Assembly (NCBI RefSeq): GCF_001584335.1
Contig: NZ_LSBB01000003.1
Location: 148,919 to 212,918, forward strand
Source: Bacillus atrophaeus
Lineage (GTDB): Bacteria > Bacillota > Bacilli > Bacillales > Bacillaceae
DNA: 64,000 bases
Direction of reading: 5' to 3'
A program made the position numbers and the translations under genes. Below are positions 46,476-55,239 of the stretch, piece after piece (position 1 is the stretch's first letter; the number at the start of each line of letters is the position of its first letter). The notes under the pieces were generated by a model. The model had not been told where the DNA came from, ran no database searches, and saw nothing but the letters and a program-made list of their open reading frames with translations.

Positions 46476-46538
46476 CAACCAGTTATTTAGTGTGTTTTAT
46501 ACTAATAGAGATTTGATAAAATGGCTTCAACCAGTTAC
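46476..46538. promoter_or_regulatory. AACCAGTTA repeats between ydfC and ydfD
   Basis: CAACCAGTTATTTAG (46476) and CAACCAGTTACATAA (46528) are direct repeats 52 bases apart between the divergent starts. They share the core with the ydeK/ydeL operator and are likely YdfD sites. Confidence 0.6.
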
Positions 46539-46582
46539 ATAATTTTTGACCCAACCACTTTAGTTGAAGGAGACTGCTTTTG

Positions 46583-48031
46583 ATGAGCTTTACAGAAGAA
46601 AAAACAGTTAGAAAGCTTCCTAAGTACTTACAAATCATTGATTATATAAAAGAGAAAATAGGAAATGGAGAGTGGCCGATTGGAAGTAAGATTCCAAGCC
46701 AGCGCACGCTTGCAAAAGACTTTCATGTAAATCGAAGCACGGTTATCACAGCGTTAGAGGAATTGATGGCAGATGGGTTAATTGAAGGCAGAATGGGTAA
46801 AGGAACAGTTGTCATCAACAATACTTGGACACTGTTGGCTAAGAATTCTGCACCCAATTGGGAGAAATACGTAACTTCGGGAATCCAGCAGCCAAGCCGA
46901 AGAATTGTTCAAGAGATCAATAAATCAGAATCAAATTCTGATCTTATACAGCTCAGCAAAGGAGAACTTTCAAATGAGATTTTTCCTTTGTCTGCTATGA
47001 AAGAAATTATGGGCAAGGTATCTCAAAACATAGAGGCGTTCGGATATGAGGAACCAAAAGGATACTTACCTTTAAGAGAGGCATTGAGTGATTATTTAAA
47101 AACAATCGGTATTCATGCTTCACCTTCATCCATTCTTATTGTTTCAGGAGCACTGCAAGCCTTACAGCTTATATCAATGGGGCTTTTGCAAAGAGGATCA
47201 ACTGTTTTTCTTGATCAGCCATCTTACCTTTATTCATTACATGTATTTCAATCAGCCGGAATGAATCTGACCGGACTTCCTATGGATAAAGAGGGGCTTT
47301 TGCCAAACCATATTCATATGACAAAGGGAGAACGGGGAAGAGCCATATTATATACAAACCCTTGTTTTCATAATCCGACTGGTATCTTAATGTCAGAAGA
47401 GCGGCGGAAAGAAATCCTTGCGGCAAGCGAGAAAACACAGCTTCCCATTATTGAAGACGACATATATCGTGAACTGTGGATAGATGAAATCCCGCCATAT
47501 CCTATTAAAACAATAGATAAAAACGGCCATGTGCTATATGTAGGAAGTTTATCGAAAACGCTAAGTCCAGGTTTAAGGATTGGATGGATAGTCGGGCCAG
47601 AGCCAGTGATTGAACGTTTATCTGACATTAAAATGCAGACAGATTACGGATCCAGTTCGTTATCTCAAAGAGTTGCGGCGGAATGGTTTACATCTGGCCA
47701 ATATCAGAAGCATCTAGAACAGGTGAGACATCAATTAAAGATAAGAAGGCAATTTGTTACGAGCGCTTTAGAAACCAATATGAAGAATGCAGCTGTTTGG
47801 ACTATTCCAAAGGGGGGATTCTTTATCTGGTTAAAAATATTGCCTTCGATATCTATGAAATTACTTTATAAAAAAGCCTTAACAAAAGGGATTCTTCTCA
47901 ATCTTGGCAGTATCTATGCTCAGGAAAAAGGCAATTATATTCGCTTGTCATACGCTTATGCATCCCTTGAAGATCTCCAAAAGGGAATTTATGAATTAAG
48001 TTTGATCATTAAGGAACTGGCAAGTAAATAA
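46583..48031 (+). CDS. ydfD: YdfD, MocR-type regulator
   Basis: 482 residues, the length I recall for B. subtilis YdfD (ATG 46583, AAGGAG site). GntR winged helix about 15-85 (IPSQRTLAKDFHVNRSTVIT), then an aminotransferase-like domain with IVSGALQALQLISMGLLQRG, NPCFHNPTGILMSEERR and the PLP lysine in VGSLSKTLSPGLRIGW. Likely binds PLP and an amino acid to switch ydfC. Paralogous to YdeL at 26.8 kb and faces the same kind of EamA gene, so one divergon may be a copy of the other. Confidence 0.9.
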   Translation: MSFTEEKTVRKLPKYLQIIDYIKEKIGNGEWPIGSKIPSQRTLAKDFHVNRSTVITALEELMADGLIEGRMGKGTVVINNTWTLLAKNSAPNWEKYVTSGIQQPSRRIVQEINKSESNSDLIQLSKGELSNEIFPLSAMKEIMGKVSQNIEAFGYEEPKGYLPLREALSDYLKTIGIHASPSSILIVSGALQALQLISMGLLQRGSTVFLDQPSYLYSLHVFQSAGMNLTGLPMDKEGLLPNHIHMTKGERGRAILYTNPCFHNPTGILMSEERRKEILAASEKTQLPIIEDDIYRELWIDEIPPYPIKTIDKNGHVLYVGSLSKTLSPGLRIGWIVGPEPVIERLSDIKMQTDYGSSSLSQRVAAEWFTSGQYQKHLEQVRHQLKIRRQFVTSALETNMKNAAVWTIPKGGFFIWLKILPSISMKLLYKKALTKGILLNLGSIYAQEKGNYIRLSYAYASLEDLQKGIYELSLIIKELASK

Positions 48032-48034
48032 ATA

Positions 48035-48097
48035 TGCATTCAATGTTGAGAAACTATCTATCAAAAAACATACCAAACAATGTTGGTATGTTTTTAT
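48035..48097 (+). repeat. Scar remnant S9 with AAACATACCAA terminator (copy 5)
   Basis: GCATTCAATGTTGAGAAACT keeps part of the type-A arm and a mutated core, then CTATCTATC and the AAACATACCAA/TTGGTATGTTTTT hairpin, as at 35826-35873. It is the rightmost scar remnant found and also serves as the ydfD terminator. Confidence 0.6.
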
Positions 48098-48249
48098 TTT
48101 TATAAGTTCTAAGAAATTATAAAATGAATATGCAGAGGAGTAGGTATCTCCTCATCTTACTGGCTGTTCTAAAAAACAGAAGTGTCTCTTAAAAGAGGGG
48201 AATTCTTTTACGGATAGAATAAAGAGAGAAAGTGATAGGAGGGTACAGT

Positions 48250-49023
48250 TTGCAGGAGGTAAAAAAAGAACAATATAGTGATGTCAAAACATTGTTACAT
48301 AATAAAGAAACATGTTGCCCGACATTTGTCTATTCAATATTAGAACAAACAATTTCAGGAGTTGTTTATGCAGATGATCAATCGTTTCTGATAGGAACCA
48401 GCTCAGGAATTTATTATGTTGCCGGGGATGAAAGGAATCAAAATTGTAATGAATTTATCGTTGATTTATACAAAAGGAAAACAGAATCCAAAAAAAGATT
48501 TACTCTGTTCTCTTCTAATCGTTCATGGGACAGCGTAATAAGAACTGTACTGCATGATGAATTGAGCCAAATGATGCGATATGCATTTTCTCAACAAATT
48601 TCTGCCATAAAGGCTTTTCAGCTTCCAAAGGGGTTTACATTAAAAAGAATAAATGAAGATATTATTTTAAGAAGCACTGAATTTCAAAAAGCTTATTATG
48701 AGGAATATTGGGGTTCAGTCTCGAATTTTTTAAAAAACGGATTTGGATTTGCTGTTTTGTATGACAATCATGTTGTCAGTGAGTGCACTTCCATATTTCT
48801 AGGCGGCAATCGTGCGGAAATGGATATCTATACACGTGAAGAATATAGAGGGATGGGGTTCGCTTATATAGCTGGAAGTAAGTTTATAAATGATTGTCTC
48901 GAAAACGGCGTCAGCCCTAGCTGGGATTGTGATGTCAGCAACAAATCATCTATTCATTCAGCAAAAAAACTAGGATTTGAGATATCAACCAAATACTCCA
49001 TCTTTTTTAAAAAATCAGGTTAA
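48250..49023 (+). CDS. ydfB: YdfB, GNAT-family acetyltransferase
   Basis: About 257 residues from TTG 48250, five bases after AGGAGGG; a GTG at 48232 has a weaker site. The N-terminal half (1-130) has no clear fold. The C-terminal half is GNAT-like with AEMDIYTREEYRGMGFAYIA (the R-G-M-G-F-A acetyl-CoA loop) and DVSNKSSIHSAKKLGFE. It resembles proteins of the YdfB type, whose acceptor is unknown. Confidence 0.78.
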   Translation: MQEVKKEQYSDVKTLLHNKETCCPTFVYSILEQTISGVVYADDQSFLIGTSSGIYYVAGDERNQNCNEFIVDLYKRKTESKKRFTLFSSNRSWDSVIRTVLHDELSQMMRYAFSQQISAIKAFQLPKGFTLKRINEDIILRSTEFQKAYYEEYWGSVSNFLKNGFGFAVLYDNHVVSECTSIFLGGNRAEMDIYTREEYRGMGFAYIAGSKFINDCLENGVSPSWDCDVSNKSSIHSAKKLGFEISTKYSIFFKKSG

Positions 49024-49025
49024 TA

Positions 49026-49055
49026 AAGACCCTTCTAAGGAAGGGCCTTTTCTTG
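49026..49055 (+). terminator. ydfB terminator
   Basis: ACCCTTC pairs with GAAGGG around TAAG and is followed by CCTTTTC, right after the stop. Confidence 0.7.
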
Positions 49056-49109
49056 AGCACCAAGCTGACGGAGAATATCATGCTTATCCACAAGAACTCT
49101 TTTCTCCAT

Positions 49110-49871
49110 TTAAAATGAATATGATTCGCCATCATCCGGCACTAGTACATGAGATGACATGCCTTTTTCATGAATAAAGCTTTTTAATTCTTCTCTGGAT
49201 AATGTCCAATGGTTGACCGCTTCCATATGGCTCACGATTATTTTTGCATGAGGAGCAGCTTGATGCGTTTCATAGATATCTTCTTTCCCCATGACGAGAG
49301 AGCCGCCCTCAAAGAATTGATTGTTTCCTCCATTCACTACAATGATTTCTGGCTGGTGTGTATCGATCTCTTCTTGGATCGCATCATACCAAACCGTATC
49401 TCCGGCTACATATAACGTTTTCTCGCTTTGGTGTTTGAACACAACGCCGCATACAAGACCGGCAAGTTTTAAAATGTCTCCTCTGCCGTGCTCGCCTTTG
49501 GTTTTGATTAATTGAATACCTTCAAAGACTGTATCTGTTGTGAGAATCTCGACATTTTGAAAACCGGCGTTTCTTACTTCTTTCGCATCTTCTTCATTTT
49601 GTACAAACATTTTCATGTCTTTTGGCAACATGTCTTTGGCTGCATCATCAAAATGGTCTAAATGCAAATGAGTGACAATGACTGCATCAAGATTGTTGAT
49701 CATATGATCCACTGATGTCGGCAAGCTGACTAAAGGATTTTTTTGGTCTTGTCTTGGTGAATTTGGGAATGGAGGGTAAGTGCCCTTTTCTGCTAACATA
49801 GGATCTATTAAAAACGTTTTGCCTGCATATTCGACAACAAGTGTGGCATTACGAATTTGTTGAATGTTCAT
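49110..49871 (-). CDS. yddR: YddR, metallo-beta-lactamase-fold hydrolase
   Basis: 253 residues. The metal-binding motif HLHLDHFDD (about 68-76) is present, with further ligands in YVAGDTVWYD and VSHMEAVNHW. This is an UlaG-like branch of the superfamily, not an antibiotic-resistance enzyme as far as the motifs show. It resembles B. subtilis YddR, which lies near lrpA/lrpB there, and here an Lrp gene is divergent with 292 bases between. The substrate is unknown. The start follows AAGGAG. Confidence 0.86.
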   Translation of the reverse strand: MNIQQIRNATLVVEYAGKTFLIDPMLAEKGTYPPFPNSPRQDQKNPLVSLPTSVDHMINNLDAVIVTHLHLDHFDDAAKDMLPKDMKMFVQNEEDAKEVRNAGFQNVEILTTDTVFEGIQLIKTKGEHGRGDILKLAGLVCGVVFKHQSEKTLYVAGDTVWYDAIQEEIDTHQPEIIVVNGGNNQFFEGGSLVMGKEDIYETHQAAPHAKIIVSHMEAVNHWTLSREELKSFIHEKGMSSHVLVPDDGESYSF

Positions 49872-50163
49872 GTTAAAACTCCTTTTCTTTAATATACGTA
49901 TAGCTTATACTATGACCAATCACCAAATACATGGATAAAATCAAGTCTTTTTGCCGTTTTACTTGAATGTTGAAAGAACCTATTACATGAACATCGAACG
50001 GGCTAAAGGATATCCTTTCGGAGAGAATACAGGAGACAACTAAAATAGAACGCGGGTTTTAAAAAGTGAATGTGTTTTCGGAACTCGGACACGGGTGCCA
50101 ATTTACTGCTGCCAAATTACTTTGCGCATACGATGTTTTCATATGCTTTTGAAAGGATAGGAT

Positions 50164-50586
50164 ATGATGTTGGATCACACGGATATGCGAATCATAGAAG
50201 AGTTATCTAAAAACAGCCGTATTACAATGAAAGAATTAGGAGAGAAAGTTCATTTGACGGGCCAAGCCGCTGCATCCAGAGTTGCCAAATTAGAAGATAA
50301 CGGAGTAATTGATGGTTATACCATTAAAGTGAATCAAGACAAATTGGGATATTCTATCCATGCTTTGATTAATATCTATACAAAAAGCACGCATCATCAG
50401 CCTTATCTTTCCTTTATAAAAACACAAGAGACATACGTTATCAATAATTATAAAATCAGCGGGGATGGCTGTTATCTTCTGGAATGCAGATTTCCTTCTA
50501 ACGAATTGCTAGATGAATTTTTGGTAGGCTTAAATAAGCATGTAAACTATAAATTGTCTATTATTATTAATAATATGCAACAATAA
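50164..50586 (+). CDS. Lrp/AsnC-family regulator
   Basis: 140 residues. An N-terminal helix-turn-helix (about 5-60, SRITMKELGEKVHLTGQAAA) and a C-terminal RAM domain (about 70-138) that binds amino acids and builds octamers. The sequence is of the LrpA/LrpB type, whose genes in B. subtilis lie beside yddR. I cannot tell which of the two it is. AAGGA precedes ATG 50164. Divergent from yddR, followed by its own terminator. Confidence 0.88.
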   Translation: MMLDHTDMRIIEELSKNSRITMKELGEKVHLTGQAAASRVAKLEDNGVIDGYTIKVNQDKLGYSIHALINIYTKSTHHQPYLSFIKTQETYVINNYKISGDGCYLLECRFPSNELLDEFLVGLNKHVNYKLSIIINNMQQ

Positions 50587-50616
50587 AAATGCATAAAGTA
50601 AGAATATATGAATGCT

Positions 50617-50651
50617 AAAAAAACCAAGGGTGTCAGCCTTTGGTTTTTGTT
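50617..50651 (+). terminator. lrp gene terminator
   Basis: AAACCAAGG pairs with CCTTTGGTTT, followed by T's. Confidence 0.85.
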
Positions 50652-50675
50652 ATAAGGCGGAAGGATACTGAAGTG

Positions 50676-50873
50676 ATGAAGACATTTAATCAGACTGAGG
50701 CGAATCATCCGCAATTGGAATCCATTCTTATTCCAATTAGTGACGGGGTGACTGTAGCAAAGGTAAAGAGCGGTGATAAACAAATTGTGAATATCATCTG
50801 GATCTGTGGAGTTCTCTGGAAACAGGGGGCCGCTGCACCTGCTGTTGAACTGAACGGCCAACAATTGATATAA
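50676..50873 (+). CDS. Small protein of unknown function
   Basis: 65 residues from MKTFNQTEANHPQLESILIP (ATG 50676, AAGGA about 12 bases upstream) to AVELNGQQLI. It sits between two good terminators, which supports an independent unit. The sequence has a mixed hydrophobic/charged pattern with an IWICGVLWKQGAAAP stretch, perhaps one short helix. I do not recognise the family. Confidence 0.5.
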   Translation: MKTFNQTEANHPQLESILIPISDGVTVAKVKSGDKQIVNIIWICGVLWKQGAAAPAVELNGQQLI

Positions 50874-50883
50874 AAAGGCACAC

Positions 50884-50914
50884 AAAGACGTCCATTCACA
50901 CGCGTCTTTTTTAA
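50884..50914 (+). terminator. Terminator after the small protein gene
   Basis: AAAGACG pairs with CGTCTTT across 12 bases and is followed by T's. Confidence 0.75.
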
Positions 50915-50990
50915 TGCAGCTTTTTAGGACTTGGATTTACATTCTCATGATCGATTTCATCAAATAAATTTCGGTTCTGAATGGGATGGC

Positions 50991-51122
50991 TGAACATTCA
51001 CGGTTTACGAGAATAAACAATCATTTGAGCGGTCTTTAGACATTTCCTTCGATATTTTTTGGCAAGGGCTGAGGCGAAAGCTTGAAAAATACCAAGAGCG
51101 AACAGCCCTTGGTATTCTTTAA
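50991..51122 (+). pseudogene. C-terminal coding remnant, unknown
   Basis: After a stop the plus strand reads TFTVYENKQSFERSLDISFD, IFWQGLRRKLEKYQERTALG, IL and a stop inside the vmlR terminator. It looks like the end of a helical protein, perhaps a TetR-type regulator, but there is no start or N-terminus. In B. subtilis a TetR gene lies near vmlR. Confidence 0.3.
51085..51118 (-). terminator. vmlR terminator
   Basis: On the minus strand AATACCAAG pairs with CTTGGTATT, followed by TTTC, within 10 bases of the vmlR stop. Confidence 0.8.
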
Positions 51123-51125
51123 ACG

Positions 51126-52760
51126 TTATTGATCCAGTTCATTGATTCGTTTCGTTAGCTCATTGAAAGCCTGATCAAGCTCCTTGTACGCTTTATCATT
51201 TGGCGTCATAAAACTGAGCTTGCCTAACACCTCTTGTCTTTCTGTCTCAAGCTGTAAGCGGAGCTCCTCCTGGTCATTTCTTTTGGCAGGAGCTTTGTTT
51301 AGTTGCTTTTGGATATGATTGTTCGAGATAACGAGTTTACTGTCCGTTGTTTTCTCGAGAAAATAACGGTCGTGTGATACCACAATCAGTGTGCCGCTGT
51401 ATTGTGACAGTGTTTCTTCCAGCTGTTCGCGTGACGGCAGGTCGAGGTGATTGGTCGGTTCATCTAATATCAGCACGTCTTTTTCTTCTAAGATATATAC
51501 CATCAGCTTACACTTTACACGCTCACCCATACTCATATGTTGAATTGGTTCTGTCCATTGAGAAGCTGTAAATCCCAATCGCTTCATGATATTCTGCACG
51601 TTTCCTCTCGCCTCGAACGTGTCTTGATAAAATAACTCCTCCGGTGTTTGTTCTAAAGGCAAATCAAATACTTCCTGTGTTAAATAACCGATTTTTGCAG
51701 ATGGTGATATCCACACCTTTCCCTCTGCCGTTTCCTGTCCAAGAATGACTTTCAATAAGGTTGTTTTTCCGCTGCCGTTTGGGCCTGTAATGGCAACCTT
51801 TTCTCCGTGCTGAATCGTAAAGCGGGCGTTTTGAAACAGTGTCTTTTCGCCAAATGACTTCGTCAGGTTTTGGACCTCCAAAAACCGTTTTCCTGTTTTA
51901 TGAGTTGTATCAATTGAAAAACGAACAGTATATTCCGGATCGACAGGTTCAGCCTTTGTTTTTTCGAGTTCTTTTTCAAGCCGCTTTTGTTTCGATTTGA
52001 TCTGGGCATCTGTGCGCTTTGCTTTTACACGATAGTATTCTTTAAACCCTTCCTTTTTCGTCGATTGTGCGTGGGCTTTTTTCGACCATGAAGTGAGTTC
52101 TGTCATTTGTGATTCAATCCGTTCAATCATTTTCTGCTGCTTTTCATATTCGCGCTGCTGGGTCAGTCTTTTCTCTTTCCGGAACTTCATGTAACCAGAG
52201 TAATTCCCTTTGTATTCAGTCAGCGTGTGGCCCTCAATTGACCATATTTTCGTGGCAGCTTCATCTAAGAAATACCGATCGTGCGAAACGAGAATGACAG
52301 TGCCGGTAACATTTTTCAGCTGTTGAATGAGAAATTGCAAGCTTATGTCATCAAGATGGTTTGTCGGTTCATCTAACAGGAAAAGGTCTGCATCCTCTGA
52401 TAGTCCTTTTGCCAGCCGTGCTTTCAGTTTTTCTCCGCCGCTTAACTGGCTGAAATCACGGGCTGGCACGTTCCATTTCTCCAGCAGTTTCACTTCGGCA
52501 GGTGTCTGATTCTCAAAGGAATACGATTCAGTCTCCTGTTCAACCAGCACCGTTTTTAAGCCGTGCTGCATCCATTGGATATGTCCCTGTGACGGAGTTA
52601 AGTCCTTGTTGATCAGGTGAAGCAGCGTCGATTTTCCAGCTCCATTTTTACCGATAATCCCAATGATATCTCCTTGCTGAACGCTGGCATTTATGTTTTT
52701 AAAAACGGTAAGATCCTTCACTTCATAGCTGACGTTTGTAAGTTTTAATCGTTCTTTCAT
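51126..52760 (-). CDS. vmlR: VmlR, ABC-F antibiotic-resistance ATPase
   Basis: 544 residues with two ABC domains and no membrane part. The first (about 5-190) has GKNGAGKS, the signature LSGGEKLK and LFLLDEPTNHLDD. The linker (about 190-285) is long, helical and charged, the segment that reaches the ribosome. The second (about 290-480) has GPNGSGKT, MSMGERVK and LILDEPTNHLD. A basic tail ends the protein. B. subtilis VmlR displaces virginiamycin M, lincomycin and tiamulin from ribosomes. An attenuator precedes it, as known for vmlR. Confidence 0.93.
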   Translation of the reverse strand: MKERLKLTNVSYEVKDLTVFKNINASVQQGDIIGIIGKNGAGKSTLLHLINKDLTPSQGHIQWMQHGLKTVLVEQETESYSFENQTPAEVKLLEKWNVPARDFSQLSGGEKLKARLAKGLSEDADLFLLDEPTNHLDDISLQFLIQQLKNVTGTVILVSHDRYFLDEAATKIWSIEGHTLTEYKGNYSGYMKFRKEKRLTQQREYEKQQKMIERIESQMTELTSWSKKAHAQSTKKEGFKEYYRVKAKRTDAQIKSKQKRLEKELEKTKAEPVDPEYTVRFSIDTTHKTGKRFLEVQNLTKSFGEKTLFQNARFTIQHGEKVAITGPNGSGKTTLLKVILGQETAEGKVWISPSAKIGYLTQEVFDLPLEQTPEELFYQDTFEARGNVQNIMKRLGFTASQWTEPIQHMSMGERVKCKLMVYILEEKDVLILDEPTNHLDLPSREQLEETLSQYSGTLIVVSHDRYFLEKTTDSKLVISNNHIQKQLNKAPAKRNDQEELRLQLETERQEVLGKLSFMTPNDKAYKELDQAFNELTKRINELDQ

Positions 52761-52785
52761 CTATATCCCTCGCTTTAAGGGAGAA

Positions 52786-52820
52786 CAAAAAATCCTCCCA
52801 AAATGTTTTGGAAGGATTAG
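52786..52820 (-). promoter_or_regulatory. Transcription attenuator before vmlR
   Basis: On the minus strand a CTAATCCTTCC...GGGAGGATT stem runs into TTTTTTG, a terminator placed 26 bases before the ATG. AGGATTAG at 52898-52891 upstream can pair with CTAATCCT of the stem and would break it. This is a classic antibiotic-induced attenuator. Confidence 0.8.
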
Positions 52821-53021
52821 CCGTGCCTTTGCCATGATCAAATAAGCTATTCTTCAGAAATAGCGCTTACGTATATAGAAAATGGGCAGACTAATCCTAT
52901 TTTGTATGATTTGAAATATCAATTTCAAACGTTAAAAATAAGATTAGTTAATCATCGTCCACCCATCATCCCTTCTCATGTTATTAACATCAATATAGCA
53001 TAAACTCATTTGTTAAAGCAA
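52821..53021 (-). promoter_or_regulatory. vmlR promoter and leader with possible short leader frames
   Basis: TTGCTT (53021-53016) and TATATT (52997-52992) lie 18 bases apart on the minus strand, giving a leader of about 220 bases. It contains short frames such as MRRDDGWTMIN, which could couple ribosome stalling to the attenuator. A translated leader is inferred only. Confidence 0.55.
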
Positions 53022-53328
53022 AAGTAAATTGGGAATTCAATTCAAATTCCCATAAGGCACTTCGATATAAAATATGAATGGGAAGACGTGAGAGTGACCG
53101 GGTATAAATAAAAAGGATTTATTATTTCATACACATGAAAGGCCTCTCATTTTCTTTTCTTTGCCATGCTAAACAAAAATCAAAGGACAACGTTAAAGCT
53201 GCCCTCTTACGTATTACATCATGTTCCCTGCAATGCTCGCTCTGCTTGCTCCTTTACACGTCTTCATGAATAGAAAATAGGTGCATGGAATGCTTCCGCC
53301 CATTCAACTTGTGCAGGGGAATGGTTTC

Positions 53329-53376
53329 TTACATAGTTTGACCATTATCTGCTCTAATGATTTGTCCTGTTAGTGA
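53329..53376 (-). pseudogene. SDR C-terminal remnant
   Basis: The minus strand reads LTGQIIRADNGQTM and a stop, the usual C-terminal end of short-chain dehydrogenases. It is cut off at the edge of the alpha/beta hydrolase remnant. 53041-53328 shows no gene. Confidence 0.6.
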
Positions 53377-53807
53377 CTTTTGAAGAAGTGTATAACAAAT
53401 GGTTTCAGCAATGTCCTCAGCTATTCATGGAAAATCTAAAAAAGGATCTTCGCCTTGAGATCATAAAATTGTCGTCAAGTTTAGGCAGAGATTCTGATGA
53501 TCAATCTCATCCGATAAATGACGTGCATACAAAGCGAATGATCGGTAATCTTAAGTATTTTATCACGTATGAAATACCAGGTATTTGCAGTCGTACGTTC
53601 GATTTAGATGTATTAAAATCTTCCTCAGTACAGGTGCTGCCAGCTGGCGGCAGTACTTCACAGGATTTCTTCCCTTATCATTGTGCCCGGGCATTAGGAG
53701 AACAATTAGAAACATAAGTTGTAGAATTTCCCAGACATCATAACGGCTATAGAATCCATCCTAAAGAGTTTGCTGACAGGTTGCACGACGTTTTGGTGAA
53801 TTATTAG
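53373..53807 (+). pseudogene. Alpha/beta hydrolase, one nonsense codon, N-terminus missing
   Basis: One frame of 145 codons carries a single TAA at 53715. Before it LPAGGSTSQDFFPYHCARAL and GEQLET, after it VVEFPRHHNGYRIHPKEFAD, RLHDVL. The C-terminal part matches alpha/beta hydrolases, where HPKEFA(E)RL is a common end and the His of HHNGY would be the catalytic base. The N-terminal GTG start is in the SDR remnant and lacks the nucleophile elbow, so the gene is truncated as well as stopped. Confidence 0.65.
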
Positions 53808-53815
53808 AAAATAAA

Positions 53816-53844
53816 GGAGTAGATATTTGTCTACTCCGTTTTTG
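53816..53844 (+). terminator. Rho-independent terminator
   Basis: GGAGTAGA pairs with TCTACTCC over six bases and is followed by GTTTTT. Confidence 0.85.
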
Positions 53845-53873
53845 ATAAAATCGGACCCCCATCACTCCGCTTT

Positions 53874-54290
53874 TTAAAAGACATCTCTATTAATCTTTAA
53901 GGTTGCATTTGATGGGGTGAGTGCGTCATCTGGAGTTGAGACATCTCCATTTTCACGACTTATTTCTGCATAATGAACGACCTTATCATGATTAACAAAT
54001 ACAATTAAATAAATATCATCTCTATAATCTATGCTGCTTGGATCCTTGAAATTTATACCGATTTGCTCATTTATGCTTTCTTGCGGGGTGTAAGGCGGAA
54101 ATATATAAGCTTTATCCCAATCAAAGTCTGTTAAGGAGTTTAAGTCAATTTTCTCCACACTGTTTTCCTTGAAAGCCGAATTGATAGATTCTTCTAGTTC
54201 TTTATTATGTTTTCCATTATATAGTGAAAAACTCACTATAATACTTACTAGAATAATTAGAAAAAAAGACACCAAAACTAGTTTCCTCAC
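53874..54290 (-). CDS. Membrane-anchored or secreted protein, unknown
   Basis: 138 residues. The N-terminus MRKLVLVSFFLIILVSIIVS is a single membrane anchor or signal sequence without a lipobox cysteine. The rest is acidic and outside the cell, with YIFPPYTPQESINEQIGINF and YLIVFVNHDKVVHYAEISRE, a pattern seen in many uncharacterised Bacillus extracellular proteins. I do not recognise the family. A GGAG-type site precedes it. Confidence 0.7.
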   Translation of the reverse strand: MRKLVLVSFFLIILVSIIVSFSLYNGKHNKELEESINSAFKENSVEKIDLNSLTDFDWDKAYIFPPYTPQESINEQIGINFKDPSSIDYRDDIYLIVFVNHDKVVHYAEISRENGDVSTPDDALTPSNATLKINRDVF

Positions 54291-54558
54291 AAAAAATCAC
54301 TCCTAACATACACTTGGAAAAATATTGTTAATAGAAGCTTATCATAATTTTCGTTTTTCAGAACAACAATTTGATATTGCTCAACTTTGCTTAGTTGGAA
54401 TGAGTATTGCCGTGTGCGCAAAAACACATAAAGGAGTAGATATCCAATCTATCTGGCATTTCCTTTTGGTTGTTAGGATAGAAGTGCGTCCACATGCATC
54501 AATAGTTATTTTGACTATATATCAAAAGTGTTATTATGGCGCTCACTATGTTTGGATA

Positions 54559-55239
54559 TCACAGGGTGTTTAGTCTCTTTTTAAAAATAAACCGAATGAT
54601 ATATTCAGCTATGACAAAGTTAAGCGTAATTGCCCCATAAACTCCTATCGTGTAACTGATTTCATAAGTGAAGCCTAATCCGTTAGTGCACATAAAAGTA
54701 ATCATATGAATGAACAAATTGGTAAAGCAGAATAAATAGCTTCGAATCATCCACTTCCGATGCTTGTTGAACTGCTTTCGTCTAACTTGATATATAGCGA
54801 TTATCGTCATCGCCGGCCAGATGATATTCACCATATTAAAGGCTATACTTACGATTCTTCCACCGGTCGAGTGAGGCGCCATATAGCCCGATGACAGTGT
54901 CACAATAAGTACAGAAATGAAATAGAAATAACCGTTCAATCGGTGGAACTTACGGTTGCTTGTTACTATTTTTCCGGAGAAATTAATTGCTCCAGTTAAC
55001 ATGGCGAAACATGCAAAAATCACGTGAACATACATGACATTTAACCAAAACGGAAGATTAAATGAATCACGCAGTACTGTTTTATGGCTCAGAAAATCTG
55101 CAGATTGCGAGTCTGTAACCAAATTCTCAAGCAGAGTGTAAGAAATATAGATTATGATAAAAATCAGCATTGTCGAATACATGTATGTCATTCTTGGACC
55201 TTGAAACTTTCTCTGACTCAGTTTATGTTCCTCCTTCAA
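54559..55239 (-). CDS. DUF2306-type membrane protein
   Basis: 226 residues with six or seven membrane helices (about 20-40, 70-90, 102-120, 130-150, 168-190, 195-220). Histidines near helix ends (VMYVHVIFACFAMLTGAINF, NRKFHRLNGYFYFISV, RRKQFNKHRKWMIRSYL) fit the DUF2306 family, which may bind haem or act in redox but has no known function. The AGGAGG-like site precedes MKEEHKLSQ. No partner gene is near. Confidence 0.75.
   Translation of the reverse strand: MKEEHKLSQRKFQGPRMTYMYSTMLIFIIIYISYTLLENLVTDSQSADFLSHKTVLRDSFNLPFWLNVMYVHVIFACFAMLTGAINFSGKIVTSNRKFHRLNGYFYFISVLIVTLSSGYMAPHSTGGRIVSIAFNMVNIIWPAMTIIAIYQVRRKQFNKHRKWMIRSYLFCFTNLFIHMITFMCTNGLGFTYEISYTIGVYGAITLNFVIAEYIIRFIFKKRLNTL

Noticed and set aside
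54325..54573. 82-codon plus-strand frame between the unknown membrane-anchored protein and the DUF2306 gene
   Set aside because: No ribosome site, overlaps the end of a real gene on the other strand, and no recognisable family.
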